From: Bacillus sp. 1NLA3E
GTDB lineage: Bacteria > Bacillota > Bacilli > Bacillales > Cytobacillaceae
Direction: 5' to 3'
Length of the DNA: 64,000 nucleotides
Assembly: GCF_000242895.2 (NCBI RefSeq)
Contig: NC_021171.1
Span: 1,646,001-1,710,000, forward strand
Within the stretch, counting starts at the first letter, position 1; every line of letters begins with the position of its first letter. The position numbers were made by a program, and so were the translations under genes. The notes beneath the pieces were generated by a model. It did not search any database. It was not told the origin of the DNA and worked only from the letters and a program-made list of their open reading frames with translations. This document shows, piece by piece, positions 40,792 through 49,280 of this stretch.

Positions 40792-42012
40792 TTGGCAATC
40801 GAAAATACAGTTTTAAATGAAGGAGTTATGGAAATTCCAAACTGGTGGAAGTGTCCAACTGGTTATGAGAGCTTGCATGAAAGGGCACACGCGCTCGGGA
40901 AAAAAGAATTGCTACCGCGGGCATCAATTTCTGATCAGAAAAGCATTTACCCGACTAATAGTTTAAAGGCAATCGCTGAGGCTGGTTTTGGTGCAGTAAC
41001 AATTCCCGTTGAGGAAGGCGGTCTTGGGAAAGGATTTACAGGATTTGCGGTGTTAGCTGAAAGTTTTGCCCAATACTGTGCATCTTCTACTATGTGTTGG
41101 GTCATGCATACTGCTGCAGTCCAAACACTTTATTCCGCAGGTACGATTGAACAGAGACAACGATTTATCCCAGGTGTACTCAAAGGAGAAATTGGAGCAT
41201 TAGCATTTAGTGAACCAGCAACTGGGGGGCATTTTTGGAATGTGGTTAGTTCTGCTCCAAGGAATGGTCAAGGGTATTTATTAAATGCTGATAAATCATT
41301 TGTCACCAGCGCTGGTGAAGCAAATTGGTATATCGTTTGCACAAGTTACCCTGATAGTGTCGAAGCGGATAAGCTTATGTTCCTAATTGTTGATAAGGAT
41401 CAGGATGGGGTCGAATGTTTTCCTTATTCAGCCATGGGCTTGCGTGGTAATTCCAGCGGTCCAATGAAATTCAAAGATGTGTATGTTCCTCGCAATAATC
41501 TCCTTGGAAGTGAAGGTGGGATGCTCTATTTTAATGATAATGTTATAGATCCGTTGTTTTTATTAGGGACTTCAGCATGCTGGATAGGGATTGCGCAAGG
41601 AGCGCTGAACGCGGCCTTAGATGGGGCAAAGAAAAAAGTTCACGCAGATACTGGAAAGTCAGTTTCTGGTTATCAAGTTATCAGGCATGAACTGGCTAAA
41701 GCTCAAATCTTAATTGACAGTGCTAAAAGTATGCTTTATCGAACCTCTGAAGCAATGGATCAGAGCCTAGCTGATGGTCAAACATTATCTACTTGTTTAT
41801 ACCCGCTTTGGGAGTTGAAAACGTACGCTGCCGATATGGTTATCCAAGTAACCAATCAAGCGCTCCAAATTTCAGGTGGTAGAGGTTATTTAACTGGTCA
41901 AATTGAAAAATTTGTCCGTGATGGTCGTGCCGGAGCCTTAATGGGGCCAACTAATGAAATTTTACGTGAATGGATTGGTCTCACTTTAATTGAAGCACCG
42001 TGGTTTGAATAG
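40792..42012 (+). CDS. Acyl-CoA-dehydrogenase-like flavoprotein lacking the catalytic glutamate
   Basis: A 406-residue member of the acyl-CoA dehydrogenase fold. It keeps LAFSEPATGGHFWNVVSSAP, MGLRGNSSGPMKFKDVYVPR and ISGGRGYLTGQIEKFVRDGR, but the position of the catalytic base reads LMGPTNEILREW instead of xxEGTNEIQR, so Glu is replaced by Gly. Members without this base are often flavin monooxygenases or act on unusual substrates. TTG 40792 follows AAAGGAGTGA. Placed with N-demethylase genes, it may oxidise an amine or an amine-derived acid; this is inference. Confidence 0.82.
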   Translation: MAIENTVLNEGVMEIPNWWKCPTGYESLHERAHALGKKELLPRASISDQKSIYPTNSLKAIAEAGFGAVTIPVEEGGLGKGFTGFAVLAESFAQYCASSTMCWVMHTAAVQTLYSAGTIEQRQRFIPGVLKGEIGALAFSEPATGGHFWNVVSSAPRNGQGYLLNADKSFVTSAGEANWYIVCTSYPDSVEADKLMFLIVDKDQDGVECFPYSAMGLRGNSSGPMKFKDVYVPRNNLLGSEGGMLYFNDNVIDPLFLLGTSACWIGIAQGALNAALDGAKKKVHADTGKSVSGYQVIRHELAKAQILIDSAKSMLYRTSEAMDQSLADGQTLSTCLYPLWELKTYAADMVIQVTNQALQISGGRGYLTGQIEKFVRDGRAGALMGPTNEILREWIGLTLIEAPWFE

Positions 42013-42071
42013 TGGAGAAAAAATATTAAGCATTTATAACCTTCAAAAATGAACAAGGAAAGGAGAACAAT

Positions 42072-43472
42072 ATGGGTCGTTTTTTTAAAGGGAGAGGTCC
42101 TCAGTTTCTGCTATCTACCATCATCTTTTTATTAATTTTCCCAATATCAGCATTTGCTAAGGGAAATTCTGTGGAAATCGATACTGGAGATACCACCTGG
42201 ATTTTGGCAGCAACAGCAATTGTATTGTTTATGCATGTGCCGGGATTGGCCCTATTTTATGGAGGATTAGTCAGTCAAAAAAACGTCGTGTCAACGATGA
42301 TGCATAGCTTTGCCAGTCTTTTGATCGTGAGTGTTGTTTGGGTCCTGTGGGGATATACCCTAACCTATGGTACGGATATTGGTGGGTTTATTGGCGGGCT
42401 TGATTATCTTGGCTTTAAAGGGGTTGATGGGGAAGCAACCTTTGGGACATTAACGATCCCTCATTATATTTTTGCGATTTTCCAAACAACCTTTGCGGCG
42501 ATTACTGTTGCGATTGTTTCTGGAGGAATCGCCGGTCGAATCTCCTTCCCGGCATGGGTGATGTTTTCAGTATTATGGCCGACCTTTGTATATGCTCCAA
42601 TGGCACACTGGGTATGGGGTGGCGGCTGGCTATCAGGTATCGGTGAATTAGATTTTGCTGGAGGAACAGTTGTCCATATCCTCTCTGGAGTAAGTGCTTT
42701 GGTGGCTGCATTAATGATAGGTCCTAGGCATCGGAAGCATGAAAGTGCCCCGCATAATCTTGTTATGTTCCTCATTGGTGCAGGAACGCTTTGGTTTGGA
42801 TGGTTAGCATTTAATGGAGGGAGTGCACTTGCTTCAGGTGGACTTGCATCTCTAGCTTTTGCTAATACACATGTTGCTGCCTGTGCTGCAGGAATTGGCT
42901 GGGTTACGATCGAGTGGATTCTCAGAAAACGGCCAACACTGGTGGGCGCTGCAACTGGGGCCATCGCAGGTTTGGTTGCGATTACTCCGGCAGCAGGTTA
43001 TGTGACCATTCCATCTGCTTTAATCATGGGTTTTCTTGGTAGCTGGGTTTGCTATTTTGGTGTTAACTTCGTGAAAAATCGTTTTAAATATGATGATACA
43101 CTGGATGCCTTTGGAATCCATGGAATAGGTGGAGTATGGGGAGCACTTGCTACTGGCATTTTTGCAACAAAAGAGGTGAATCCTGCAGGAAATAACGGCT
43201 TACTATATGGCAATCCAGAACAGTTGCTCCATCAAGTAATGGGAATCGGGGTAACCTTGGTGTTAGCGGTAGTTGGAACCTTTGTTATCTTAAAATTCAT
43301 CAGTATATTTACTCCATTACGTGTCAGTAAGGAAGATGAATTGATGGGCTTAGATCTTAGTTTTCATGAGGAACCTGCTTATCATAATAGTAGTCAACAC
43401 CCAGTTGGTTCACAGACTTCAAAACCAATTCAAAATCCAGGGATCATTTCTGATCAACCAATCGGTGGTTAG
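42072..43472 (+). CDS. amt: Ammonium channel AmtB
   Basis: A 466-residue Amt/MEP/Rh protein with a signal-like first segment (residues 1-29, ending in ISAFA) and 11 helices. FMHVPGLALFYGGLVSQKNV, HWVWGGGWLSG and DAFGIHGIGGVWGALATGIF are the family signatures, the last two carrying the pore twin histidines. Normally amt is followed by the PII gene glnK; here none adjoins and the gene sits inside the amine operon. It may recapture ammonium released by amine oxidation or import methylammonium. Confidence 0.93.
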   Translation: MGRFFKGRGPQFLLSTIIFLLIFPISAFAKGNSVEIDTGDTTWILAATAIVLFMHVPGLALFYGGLVSQKNVVSTMMHSFASLLIVSVVWVLWGYTLTYGTDIGGFIGGLDYLGFKGVDGEATFGTLTIPHYIFAIFQTTFAAITVAIVSGGIAGRISFPAWVMFSVLWPTFVYAPMAHWVWGGGWLSGIGELDFAGGTVVHILSGVSALVAALMIGPRHRKHESAPHNLVMFLIGAGTLWFGWLAFNGGSALASGGLASLAFANTHVAACAAGIGWVTIEWILRKRPTLVGAATGAIAGLVAITPAAGYVTIPSALIMGFLGSWVCYFGVNFVKNRFKYDDTLDAFGIHGIGGVWGALATGIFATKEVNPAGNNGLLYGNPEQLLHQVMGIGVTLVLAVVGTFVILKFISIFTPLRVSKEDELMGLDLSFHEEPAYHNSSQHPVGSQTSKPIQNPGIISDQPIGG

Positions 43473-43517
43473 GTTGAATGACTTGAGGCAAGGCTCACCA
43501 TCAAAGGAGGGAGTTAG

Positions 43518-44075
43518 GTGCATATTCACAGTGATCAATCCTTGCAGCTTCCGGCTTCAGTTATGACCATTGGAGCATTGGATGGAGTTCATTACGGGCA
43601 CCAGAGTTTAATTAAAAGCGCAAAGAAGCGTGCCATAGATTTAGGAGTCCCTCTGGTGGTTTATACTTTTGACCCTCCACCAAGGGTTTTTTTCTCAAAC
43701 GTTAGGTTGTTAACACCACTACCAGATAAGATTAAGAGACTAAGAATTCTTGGGGTAGATCATGTGGTTGTAGCACCTTTTGATATTGAATATGTTAATC
43801 GGAATGTCTGTTCGTTTCTTGAAGAATTGACAGACTTAAATCCTTTGGAAGTATGGGCTGGAACGGATTTTCATTTCGGGAAAAATAGGGCAGGTAATAT
43901 TTTCACGTTACGAAATCATTTTGTTGTACGCGTGTTAGAGCCGGTTCGATGCAGTATGGGAGAAATCATTTCTTCAAGTAGAATACGGTCATTAATGAAT
44001 CAAAACCTGTTTAATGAAGCTGAACAGCTATTAGGGTGGAAAATGATTTCTCAAGCTTTTGAACAAGTTAATTGA
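43518..44075 (+). CDS. Stand-alone FAD-synthetase (RibF N-domain) protein
   Basis: A 185-residue protein equal to the FMN-adenylyltransferase half of RibF: TIGALDGVHYGHQSLI holds the nucleotidyltransferase motif (GxFDGxHxGH, here with Leu), YTFDPPPRV and SSSRIRSLM follow. The C-terminal riboflavin kinase domain is absent. GTG 43518 has AAAGGAGGG close upstream. It may supply FAD to flavoproteins of this locus or have become specialised. The substituted Phe to Leu in the first motif is compatible with activity. Confidence 0.82.
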   Translation: MHIHSDQSLQLPASVMTIGALDGVHYGHQSLIKSAKKRAIDLGVPLVVYTFDPPPRVFFSNVRLLTPLPDKIKRLRILGVDHVVVAPFDIEYVNRNVCSFLEELTDLNPLEVWAGTDFHFGKNRAGNIFTLRNHFVVRVLEPVRCSMGEIISSSRIRSLMNQNLFNEAEQLLGWKMISQAFEQVN

Positions 44076-44127
44076 TATTTTTTTCGTCTTAAGGATTCAA
44101 AACCAAAACCCTGAGAGGAGTAGAATT

Positions 44128-45111
44128 ATGGCCAATGCAGAGGTGACCCCATCTAATAGATTAATAGACGATCGACCACTAATTTCTAGATTTCCATTTC
44201 CGTTTAAAGGAAATTCCTACCGGTATTCAAATAACTCTGTTGCTTTACAGTCTGGAAATATCCTAGATATTACTCCGGAATATTTTGAGGAAATCGAAAA
44301 AAAACGCCACATTTTAAATAATACTCACAACCGTTCTTATCAATCCTTCAATCACTCTTTAGAAGCACAATGGGAAATATTAGAGATGGTTTTGGATGAA
44401 ATGTGTAAGATGTATCCCAACTATTTTAAGTTGGAAAAAAGAGAAAATATTTGGTTCTTTGAGAATTATCTTCTTAATGAAAAAGAAGAATTTATGTTTG
44501 GCGATGCTTCAACATTACCCTACGAACCATTAGATTTTATTGGCAGGCATGTGCAAGAGGATTTAGTCTATGTTGCACAAAGGGATAGCGATTTATATAT
44601 GGATGCCGGTCAAATTTGTTTTCCTGCCAACTGGTCGATTGCCTTTGATCTAGGGATGACATTTACTGAATGGCACTCTCCGGTTCCCCATTTTTCCGAT
44701 AGTGGAATGTCTGAAAAAGTAAAAGGATTTTTAATGAGAATGGAAGCGGGGAAACCTTGGACCCGCTTAAATTGGACCTTAACGGTTGAGCCTATTTTAA
44801 ATACTTTCCCTGAAAATCATCATGATTGGGGGGTGAAAAAAGACAAGATAACGGTTGAAAATGTAGGGGAACTAGTCCATCTTAGAACCGAAGATCAGCG
44901 TTTGTTCCGTTTACCCCAAAGTAACGGAATCTTGTTTAGTATTCATACCTATTTAATCCCTATGAAGGAATTAAGAAAAAATGAAAAATGGCTTCAACAA
45001 TGCCATCAAGTTTTAGTAGATCTTCCTGACTATATGGCAGAGTATAAAGGATTTAACTCCTATAAAGACAAGTTGATTGCTTATTTAGATAAGGAAATAC
45101 AAGCATTGTAA
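44128..45111 (+). CDS. DUF3445: haem-dependent oxidative N-demethylase alpha subunit
   Basis: A 327-residue DUF3445 protein. The family includes the haem subunit of the oxidative N-demethylase (HODM) that converts dimethylamine to methylamine and formaldehyde with oxygen. Family hallmarks visible are QEDLVYVAQRDSDLYMDAGQ, ICFPANWSIAFDLGMTF, HSPVPHF, WTRLNWTLTVEP and RTEDQRLFRLPQSNGILFSI. ATG 44128 is chosen for the GAGAGGAGT ribosome site; an ATG 69 bases up lies inside the previous gene. Together with the reductase at 37942 and the DmmA-like gene 15 bases downstream it should form a working oxygenase. The exact amine is unknown. Confidence 0.88.
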   Translation: MANAEVTPSNRLIDDRPLISRFPFPFKGNSYRYSNNSVALQSGNILDITPEYFEEIEKKRHILNNTHNRSYQSFNHSLEAQWEILEMVLDEMCKMYPNYFKLEKRENIWFFENYLLNEKEEFMFGDASTLPYEPLDFIGRHVQEDLVYVAQRDSDLYMDAGQICFPANWSIAFDLGMTFTEWHSPVPHFSDSGMSEKVKGFLMRMEAGKPWTRLNWTLTVEPILNTFPENHHDWGVKKDKITVENVGELVHLRTEDQRLFRLPQSNGILFSIHTYLIPMKELRKNEKWLQQCHQVLVDLPDYMAEYKGFNSYKDKLIAYLDKEIQAL

Positions 45112-45126
45112 TAAGAGGGTGAGAAA

Positions 45127-45687
45127 ATGTTGGAGTTGGAGGATCAAATTTTTGAGTTATCTTTATCAATAAAAAAATCAATAGATAATTCCATGAAAGG
45201 GAATAAGTTGCTTTTTTTTATTGATCATTCAACGGTTATTGAGAGTTTAGCACTGGTTGAATATTTAAAAATAAAGCAGTTTAGGCCGAGAATTTATTTG
45301 GAAAATGGTGCGGTCGAGGAAAAAGTCTTCGATTATTTTAAATCGAAACTTCAATCTGATGTGATCATCCTTCCCGATTTTACAGAAAAGGAGATCCAGC
45401 CGATCCTAAAGAAAGAAACGATGGGAACAAAATTGTTCTTATTTGGTTACTGGAAGATGGTTATTAAAATTAAAAAAATCGCACAAAAAATTGGTTTTTC
45501 AGAACCGGAAATAATCGTGTGTGGCATTGGTGAAAAAGAAGAAAGAGTGTTTTGTGTAAGGTGCTATCATCAAAATAAAAAAAACGATCAACCCGTCTTG
45601 ACTTGTGAAAAATGCTCTACAACTTTAGATGTTTCAAACCATTATTCCAAGCGTCATGATGCCTATCTTGGCTATATTAAAGTTTAA
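45127..45687 (+). CDS. DmmA-like subunit of a secondary-amine monooxygenase
   Basis: A 186-residue protein. Its C-terminal part has Cys143, Cys146, Cys160 and Cys163 (CVRC and CEKC) followed by LDVSNHYSKRHDAYLGY, matching the conserved end of DmmA, a small subunit of dimethylamine monooxygenase. The first 130 residues form an alpha/beta domain, possibly a flavodoxin-like NAD(P) or FMN fold. It starts 15 bases after the DUF3445 gene and ends with a terminator, so it is last in the operon. Lower confidence attaches to the family name than to the four-Cys site. Confidence 0.78.
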   Translation: MLELEDQIFELSLSIKKSIDNSMKGNKLLFFIDHSTVIESLALVEYLKIKQFRPRIYLENGAVEEKVFDYFKSKLQSDVIILPDFTEKEIQPILKKETMGTKLFLFGYWKMVIKIKKIAQKIGFSEPEIIVCGIGEKEERVFCVRCYHQNKKNDQPVLTCEKCSTTLDVSNHYSKRHDAYLGYIKV

Positions 45688-45698
45688 AAAGGAAAAGA

Positions 45699-45736
45699 GG
45701 CAGAACCCCAACCTATTGGAGTCTGCCACTTTTTTG
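45699..45736 (+). terminator. Intrinsic terminator of the amine operon
   Basis: GGCAGA (45699-45704) and TCTGCC (45722-45727) with a partly paired loop, then ACTTTTTT. Confidence 0.65.
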
Positions 45737-45765
45737 TTACCATGAAAAATTATGTTGTTGTGTTC

Positions 45766-47607
45766 CTAGTTTTTATTTATCTGTAAAAGTTCTTTATTTT
45801 TTATATATTGGTATATATTGGTTGCTAATTGAATGTTGAATAATTGTTGACTGTTGGTTAGGTCTAATAAGAGAATATCTTCAATCCTTTTTAAACGATA
45901 ATTAAAGGTGTTCGTGTGGATATGCAGGATATCCGCCGTTTTCTTCACGTTTTGATTTTGATCAAAATAAACAAACAGGGTTGATAATAATTCACCTTTT
46001 CGAGATTGTTCATAATCAATAAGAGGTCCCAATACTTCATGGATAAAATCGATTAATTCTTCCTCGGAATTTTGCAGAATAAATCTTTGAATGCCAAGAT
46101 CGGTATAACAGAGAACATTTTCTTCGAAATGATAGTCTTGGATAAACGTAATACATTTGTTCGCTTCTTTAAATGAATGGTGAACATAAAGTAATCCAGG
46201 CTTCACTCTACCAATTCCAACGTTTGCACCAATTTGATATTTTAAGTGAATCTCCTTTAGATATCTTTTGGCTTGCTCTTTTAACTGAGCAAAGATGATT
46301 GTCTGTGATAATTTTGGATCAAAAGAGAGGAGGAAAACAATTTGATTCTCATTGCGCACAGACATTCCTTGGGGATTTTTTTCGATAAAAATCCCATTTG
46401 AAATATGTTGTAAATTTCTCATCAAATGATCCCCGCTGAATTTTAGTTTGTCAGAATCACCCAAGTTAATAATGAGAGCAATATAGTTTCGATTTGGATC
46501 AAGATTGAGGTTCTTTGCCTTTTGAATCAGTGTTTCATCCATTTGACCGGAAAAGAGTTTAGTGACCAATTCCCCCCGTAATCTTTGCTGCGTATCAAAT
46601 ACTGCCTGTTCTTTCACCAATTCAAGGGAAATAACGGTACAAGCATGTTCAAGTGCGGCGATATCCACTTCAGCCATTACTTTGTTGGAGAGGATCATTA
46701 ACATCCCGAGTGACTTAGGTTTTGAACCAAGTGATAACACAATTAATTGAAAGTTTTCTCCAGCTAATTCAATCTCAGTAACAGAGTGAGATTTTTCAAG
46801 TGTGAAAATAATTTGTTGGGCTTGTTGTTTTATAAAATCGACCATTTCATTTGATAGAGAAGGGCCATAGGCTGAAGCAATTATTTCACCTAAATCATCA
46901 AAAAGAAGCGTATGCTGACGGATTGTTTTATGTATATAAGTCATGATGGATTGAAGCCCTTCCCCATTCAAAACAAGATTTGCTAAATTTCTATGGATTT
47001 CAATTGATTGGGAAAGCTTAAGAACAGTTTGCTCTTTTTCGCGGTATAGGTTTGATTTTTCTAAAGCGATGGCTGCTTGGTGACAAATTGCCTCTAGTAG
47101 ATTAATATCCTCTTGTTTAAAGGTTAAAGATTGTTGAAATGAGTCTAACGTGATGACACCGATACAGTGTCCCTTTGACATGATTGGTGAACACATCACT
47201 GAGGTAAAATGAAAGTTATGTGGAATGGATCTGTCTAATAAATCACGATTATGTATTTTTAAGGTTGATAATGACTTTTTTATTTCTTCTTCATTAGGGT
47301 AGATTACACATTTTCTTGCTGCAAAGGCCTTTCCTGTCATGGATTCTCCAGTTTGCAGTCGAATTTGTCTAAAAATCTGCGGATAAAAAATTCCTTGTGC
47401 TGATTGAGCAATCAAACAATTCTTTTCCATATTAAATAACCATAAAGACCCACCACCAGCTGCATCAACAACTGATATGGTTTCAATCATTATCGAATCA
47501 ATGATTGTGTCGATATCAAATGATGAATTGATAACGTTTGAAACATGGATTAAAGACTGCATTTGTCGGCGAGTTAATGTTTCTTGACACTCTTGAATCT
47601 GTTTCAT
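45766..47607 (-). CDS. GAF plus PucR/CdaR-type transcriptional activator
   Basis: A 613-residue regulator. An N-terminal GAF sensor (residues about 17-175) is followed by a middle ligand-like region, and the C-terminal PucR helix-turn-helix (VKKTADILHIHTNTFNYRLK, near residues 555-575) binds DNA. Such regulators control catabolic operons for purines, sugar acids and amino acids. ATG 47607 has GGGGTG upstream. It lies between the amine operon and the leucine operon and could act on either; divergence from the latter makes that the simpler guess. Confidence 0.88.
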   Translation of the reverse strand: MKQIQECQETLTRRQMQSLIHVSNVINSSFDIDTIIDSIMIETISVVDAAGGGSLWLFNMEKNCLIAQSAQGIFYPQIFRQIRLQTGESMTGKAFAARKCVIYPNEEEIKKSLSTLKIHNRDLLDRSIPHNFHFTSVMCSPIMSKGHCIGVITLDSFQQSLTFKQEDINLLEAICHQAAIALEKSNLYREKEQTVLKLSQSIEIHRNLANLVLNGEGLQSIMTYIHKTIRQHTLLFDDLGEIIASAYGPSLSNEMVDFIKQQAQQIIFTLEKSHSVTEIELAGENFQLIVLSLGSKPKSLGMLMILSNKVMAEVDIAALEHACTVISLELVKEQAVFDTQQRLRGELVTKLFSGQMDETLIQKAKNLNLDPNRNYIALIINLGDSDKLKFSGDHLMRNLQHISNGIFIEKNPQGMSVRNENQIVFLLSFDPKLSQTIIFAQLKEQAKRYLKEIHLKYQIGANVGIGRVKPGLLYVHHSFKEANKCITFIQDYHFEENVLCYTDLGIQRFILQNSEEELIDFIHEVLGPLIDYEQSRKGELLSTLFVYFDQNQNVKKTADILHIHTNTFNYRLKRIEDILLLDLTNSQQLFNIQLATNIYQYIKNKELLQINKN

Positions 47608-47912
47608 CGATAATCACCCCTAAACTTATGGTATAAAAGCCCTAGAAATAATAGCTTTTGGTGTGTTTTTGTGTAAAAGCAACAAATTTTTGGTGCTGTT
47701 ATTCAGAAGAATGAACATAGCAATCTATTTTTCAATTGTTATAATTATAAGAAAGTTTAGAAAATATTGAAAGGAGTTGTCGAAGAGGGATTTAGCGGTG
47801 TTTTGACAAGTTTTTCGTAATTATGCTGTCAGCCATTTGTCTTTTTGTAGTAAAGCAGAAAGTTATGTCGAAAAAAGTCAGAATATTAAGAAAAAGAAGG
47901 GGTTGAAGATAA
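47608..47912. other. Divergent promoter region of the regulator and the leucine operon
   Basis: A 305-base gap. An extended -10 element TGTTATAAT lies at 47737-47745 on the plus strand, about 170 bases before the start codon; the long remaining leader may hold operators. No gene is seen. No cre or FadR box could be recognised. Confidence 0.45.
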
Positions 47913-49052
47913 ATGAATTTTGATTTAACGAAAGAACAAGAGATGATTCGAAAGTTAATCCGTGATTTTGCAGAAGCAGAAGTTGCTCCTGGTGCAGATG
48001 AAAGAGATCGTACGGGGGAATTTCCTAAGGAAATATTTGAAAAGCTAAGTGAACTTGGAATTATGGGTCTTCCTTTTTCGGAACAATACGGCGGTGGTGA
48101 GGCAGATACGACTAGCTTTGCAATCGTAGTTGAAGAATTGAGCCGTGTCTGTGGTTCAACGGGTATTACATATTCGGCTCATATCTCTCTTGGTGGCGCC
48201 CCACTAAATTTGTTTGGGACTCATGAACAAAAAGAGAAATATTTAACGCCGATTTGTACTGGAGAATCCTTTGGGGCATTTGGTTTAACTGAACCTAACG
48301 CTGGATCTGATGCTGGAGGAACTCAAACAACTGCCGTCCTTGATGGAGATGAGTGGGTTATTAATGGCTCTAAATGTTTTATTACCAATGCAAGCTATGC
48401 AAAACATCTCGCAGTCACAGCTATAACGGATCGCTCAAAAGGAACAAATGGAATTAGTGCCTTTATCGTTCCTACAGATGCACCTGGATTTACTGTCGTC
48501 AGTAATTATGAAAAATTAGGTCTTCATTCTTCCAATACAACCGAATTAATAATGGAAAATGTAAGGGTTCCCAAGGAAAATCTTCTTGGAAAAGAAGGCC
48601 ATGGCTTTAAGCAATTTTTAGCTACCCTTGATGGTGGAAGAATCGGAATTGGCGCGATGGCTGTAGGACTGGCTCAAGGGGCTTACGAAAAAGCATTGCA
48701 GTATGCTCAAGAAAGAAAACAATTTGGTAAAAGCTTATCAACATTCCAAGCAATCCAATTTAAATTAGCTGACATGGCGATGAACATTGAATTAGCTCGT
48801 ACTGCGGTTTACAAAGCGGCATGGTTAAAGGATCAAGGTAGAACATTTAAGAAGGAAGCAGCGATCGCTAAACTATTTGCATCAGAAATTTGTATGCGGG
48901 TATGTGACCAAGCCGTTCAAATTCATGGTGGCTACGGGTATATGAAGGAATACCAAGTGGAACGTTTCTTCCGTGACGCAAAACTATTAGAAATCGGTGA
49001 AGGAACATCAGAAGTACAAAGAATGGTAATTGCACGCGAAATAGGGTGCTAA
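47913..49052 (+). CDS. yngJ: Acyl-CoA dehydrogenase (isovaleryl-CoA type, YngJ-like)
   Basis: A 379-residue acyl-CoA dehydrogenase with LTEPNAGSDAGGTQTTAVLD, RKQFGKSLSTFQAIQFKLAD, IHGGYGYMKEYQVER and the C-terminal EGTSEVQR with catalytic Glu363. Being first in a run of genes matching B. subtilis yngJ-I-H-G-F-E, it is assigned as isovaleryl-CoA dehydrogenase, which makes 3-methylcrotonyl-CoA in leucine breakdown. AGAAGGGG precedes ATG 47913. In B. subtilis the operon is under SigE in the mother cell; I see no clear SigE promoter here. Confidence 0.88.
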   Translation: MNFDLTKEQEMIRKLIRDFAEAEVAPGADERDRTGEFPKEIFEKLSELGIMGLPFSEQYGGGEADTTSFAIVVEELSRVCGSTGITYSAHISLGGAPLNLFGTHEQKEKYLTPICTGESFGAFGLTEPNAGSDAGGTQTTAVLDGDEWVINGSKCFITNASYAKHLAVTAITDRSKGTNGISAFIVPTDAPGFTVVSNYEKLGLHSSNTTELIMENVRVPKENLLGKEGHGFKQFLATLDGGRIGIGAMAVGLAQGAYEKALQYAQERKQFGKSLSTFQAIQFKLADMAMNIELARTAVYKAAWLKDQGRTFKKEAAIAKLFASEICMRVCDQAVQIHGGYGYMKEYQVERFFRDAKLLEIGEGTSEVQRMVIAREIGC

Positions 49053-49056
49053 AGCT

Positions 49057-49235
49057 AAAAGCGGAAGCGGCCGGTTAGCGACGTATGGACTGGAGCACAC
49101 CGACTGAGATAAAGGAAACACGAAGAGCGAGAGCGATTCGATGTTGACGCAATCGTTGCGGAGGTGGGTGAAGTCCACTAGTCGCTGGGCGCTGGAGCTA
49201 GACAAAGCGAAAAGCGGAAGCGCCAGGTGCTTGAA
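49057..49235. repeat. Second dispersed-repeat family, inside the leucine operon
   Basis: Starts AAAAGCGGAAGCGGCCGGTT and ends GCGAAAAGCGGAAGCGCC, with GTATGGACTGGAGCACACCG and CAATCGTTGCGGAGGTGGG inside. This is a repeat family I know from Bacillaceae intergenic regions. It occupies nearly the whole gap between the dehydrogenase and ligase genes. Confidence 0.75.
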
Positions 49236-49280
49236 AAGGATAGCTGTTAAAAAAATCTTAATAAGAGGTGGATTTCAAGT

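Noticed and set aside
42464-42964. 166-codon minus-strand frame
   Set aside because: Lies wholly inside amt on the opposite strand, whose translation has clear family signatures; the shadow has none.
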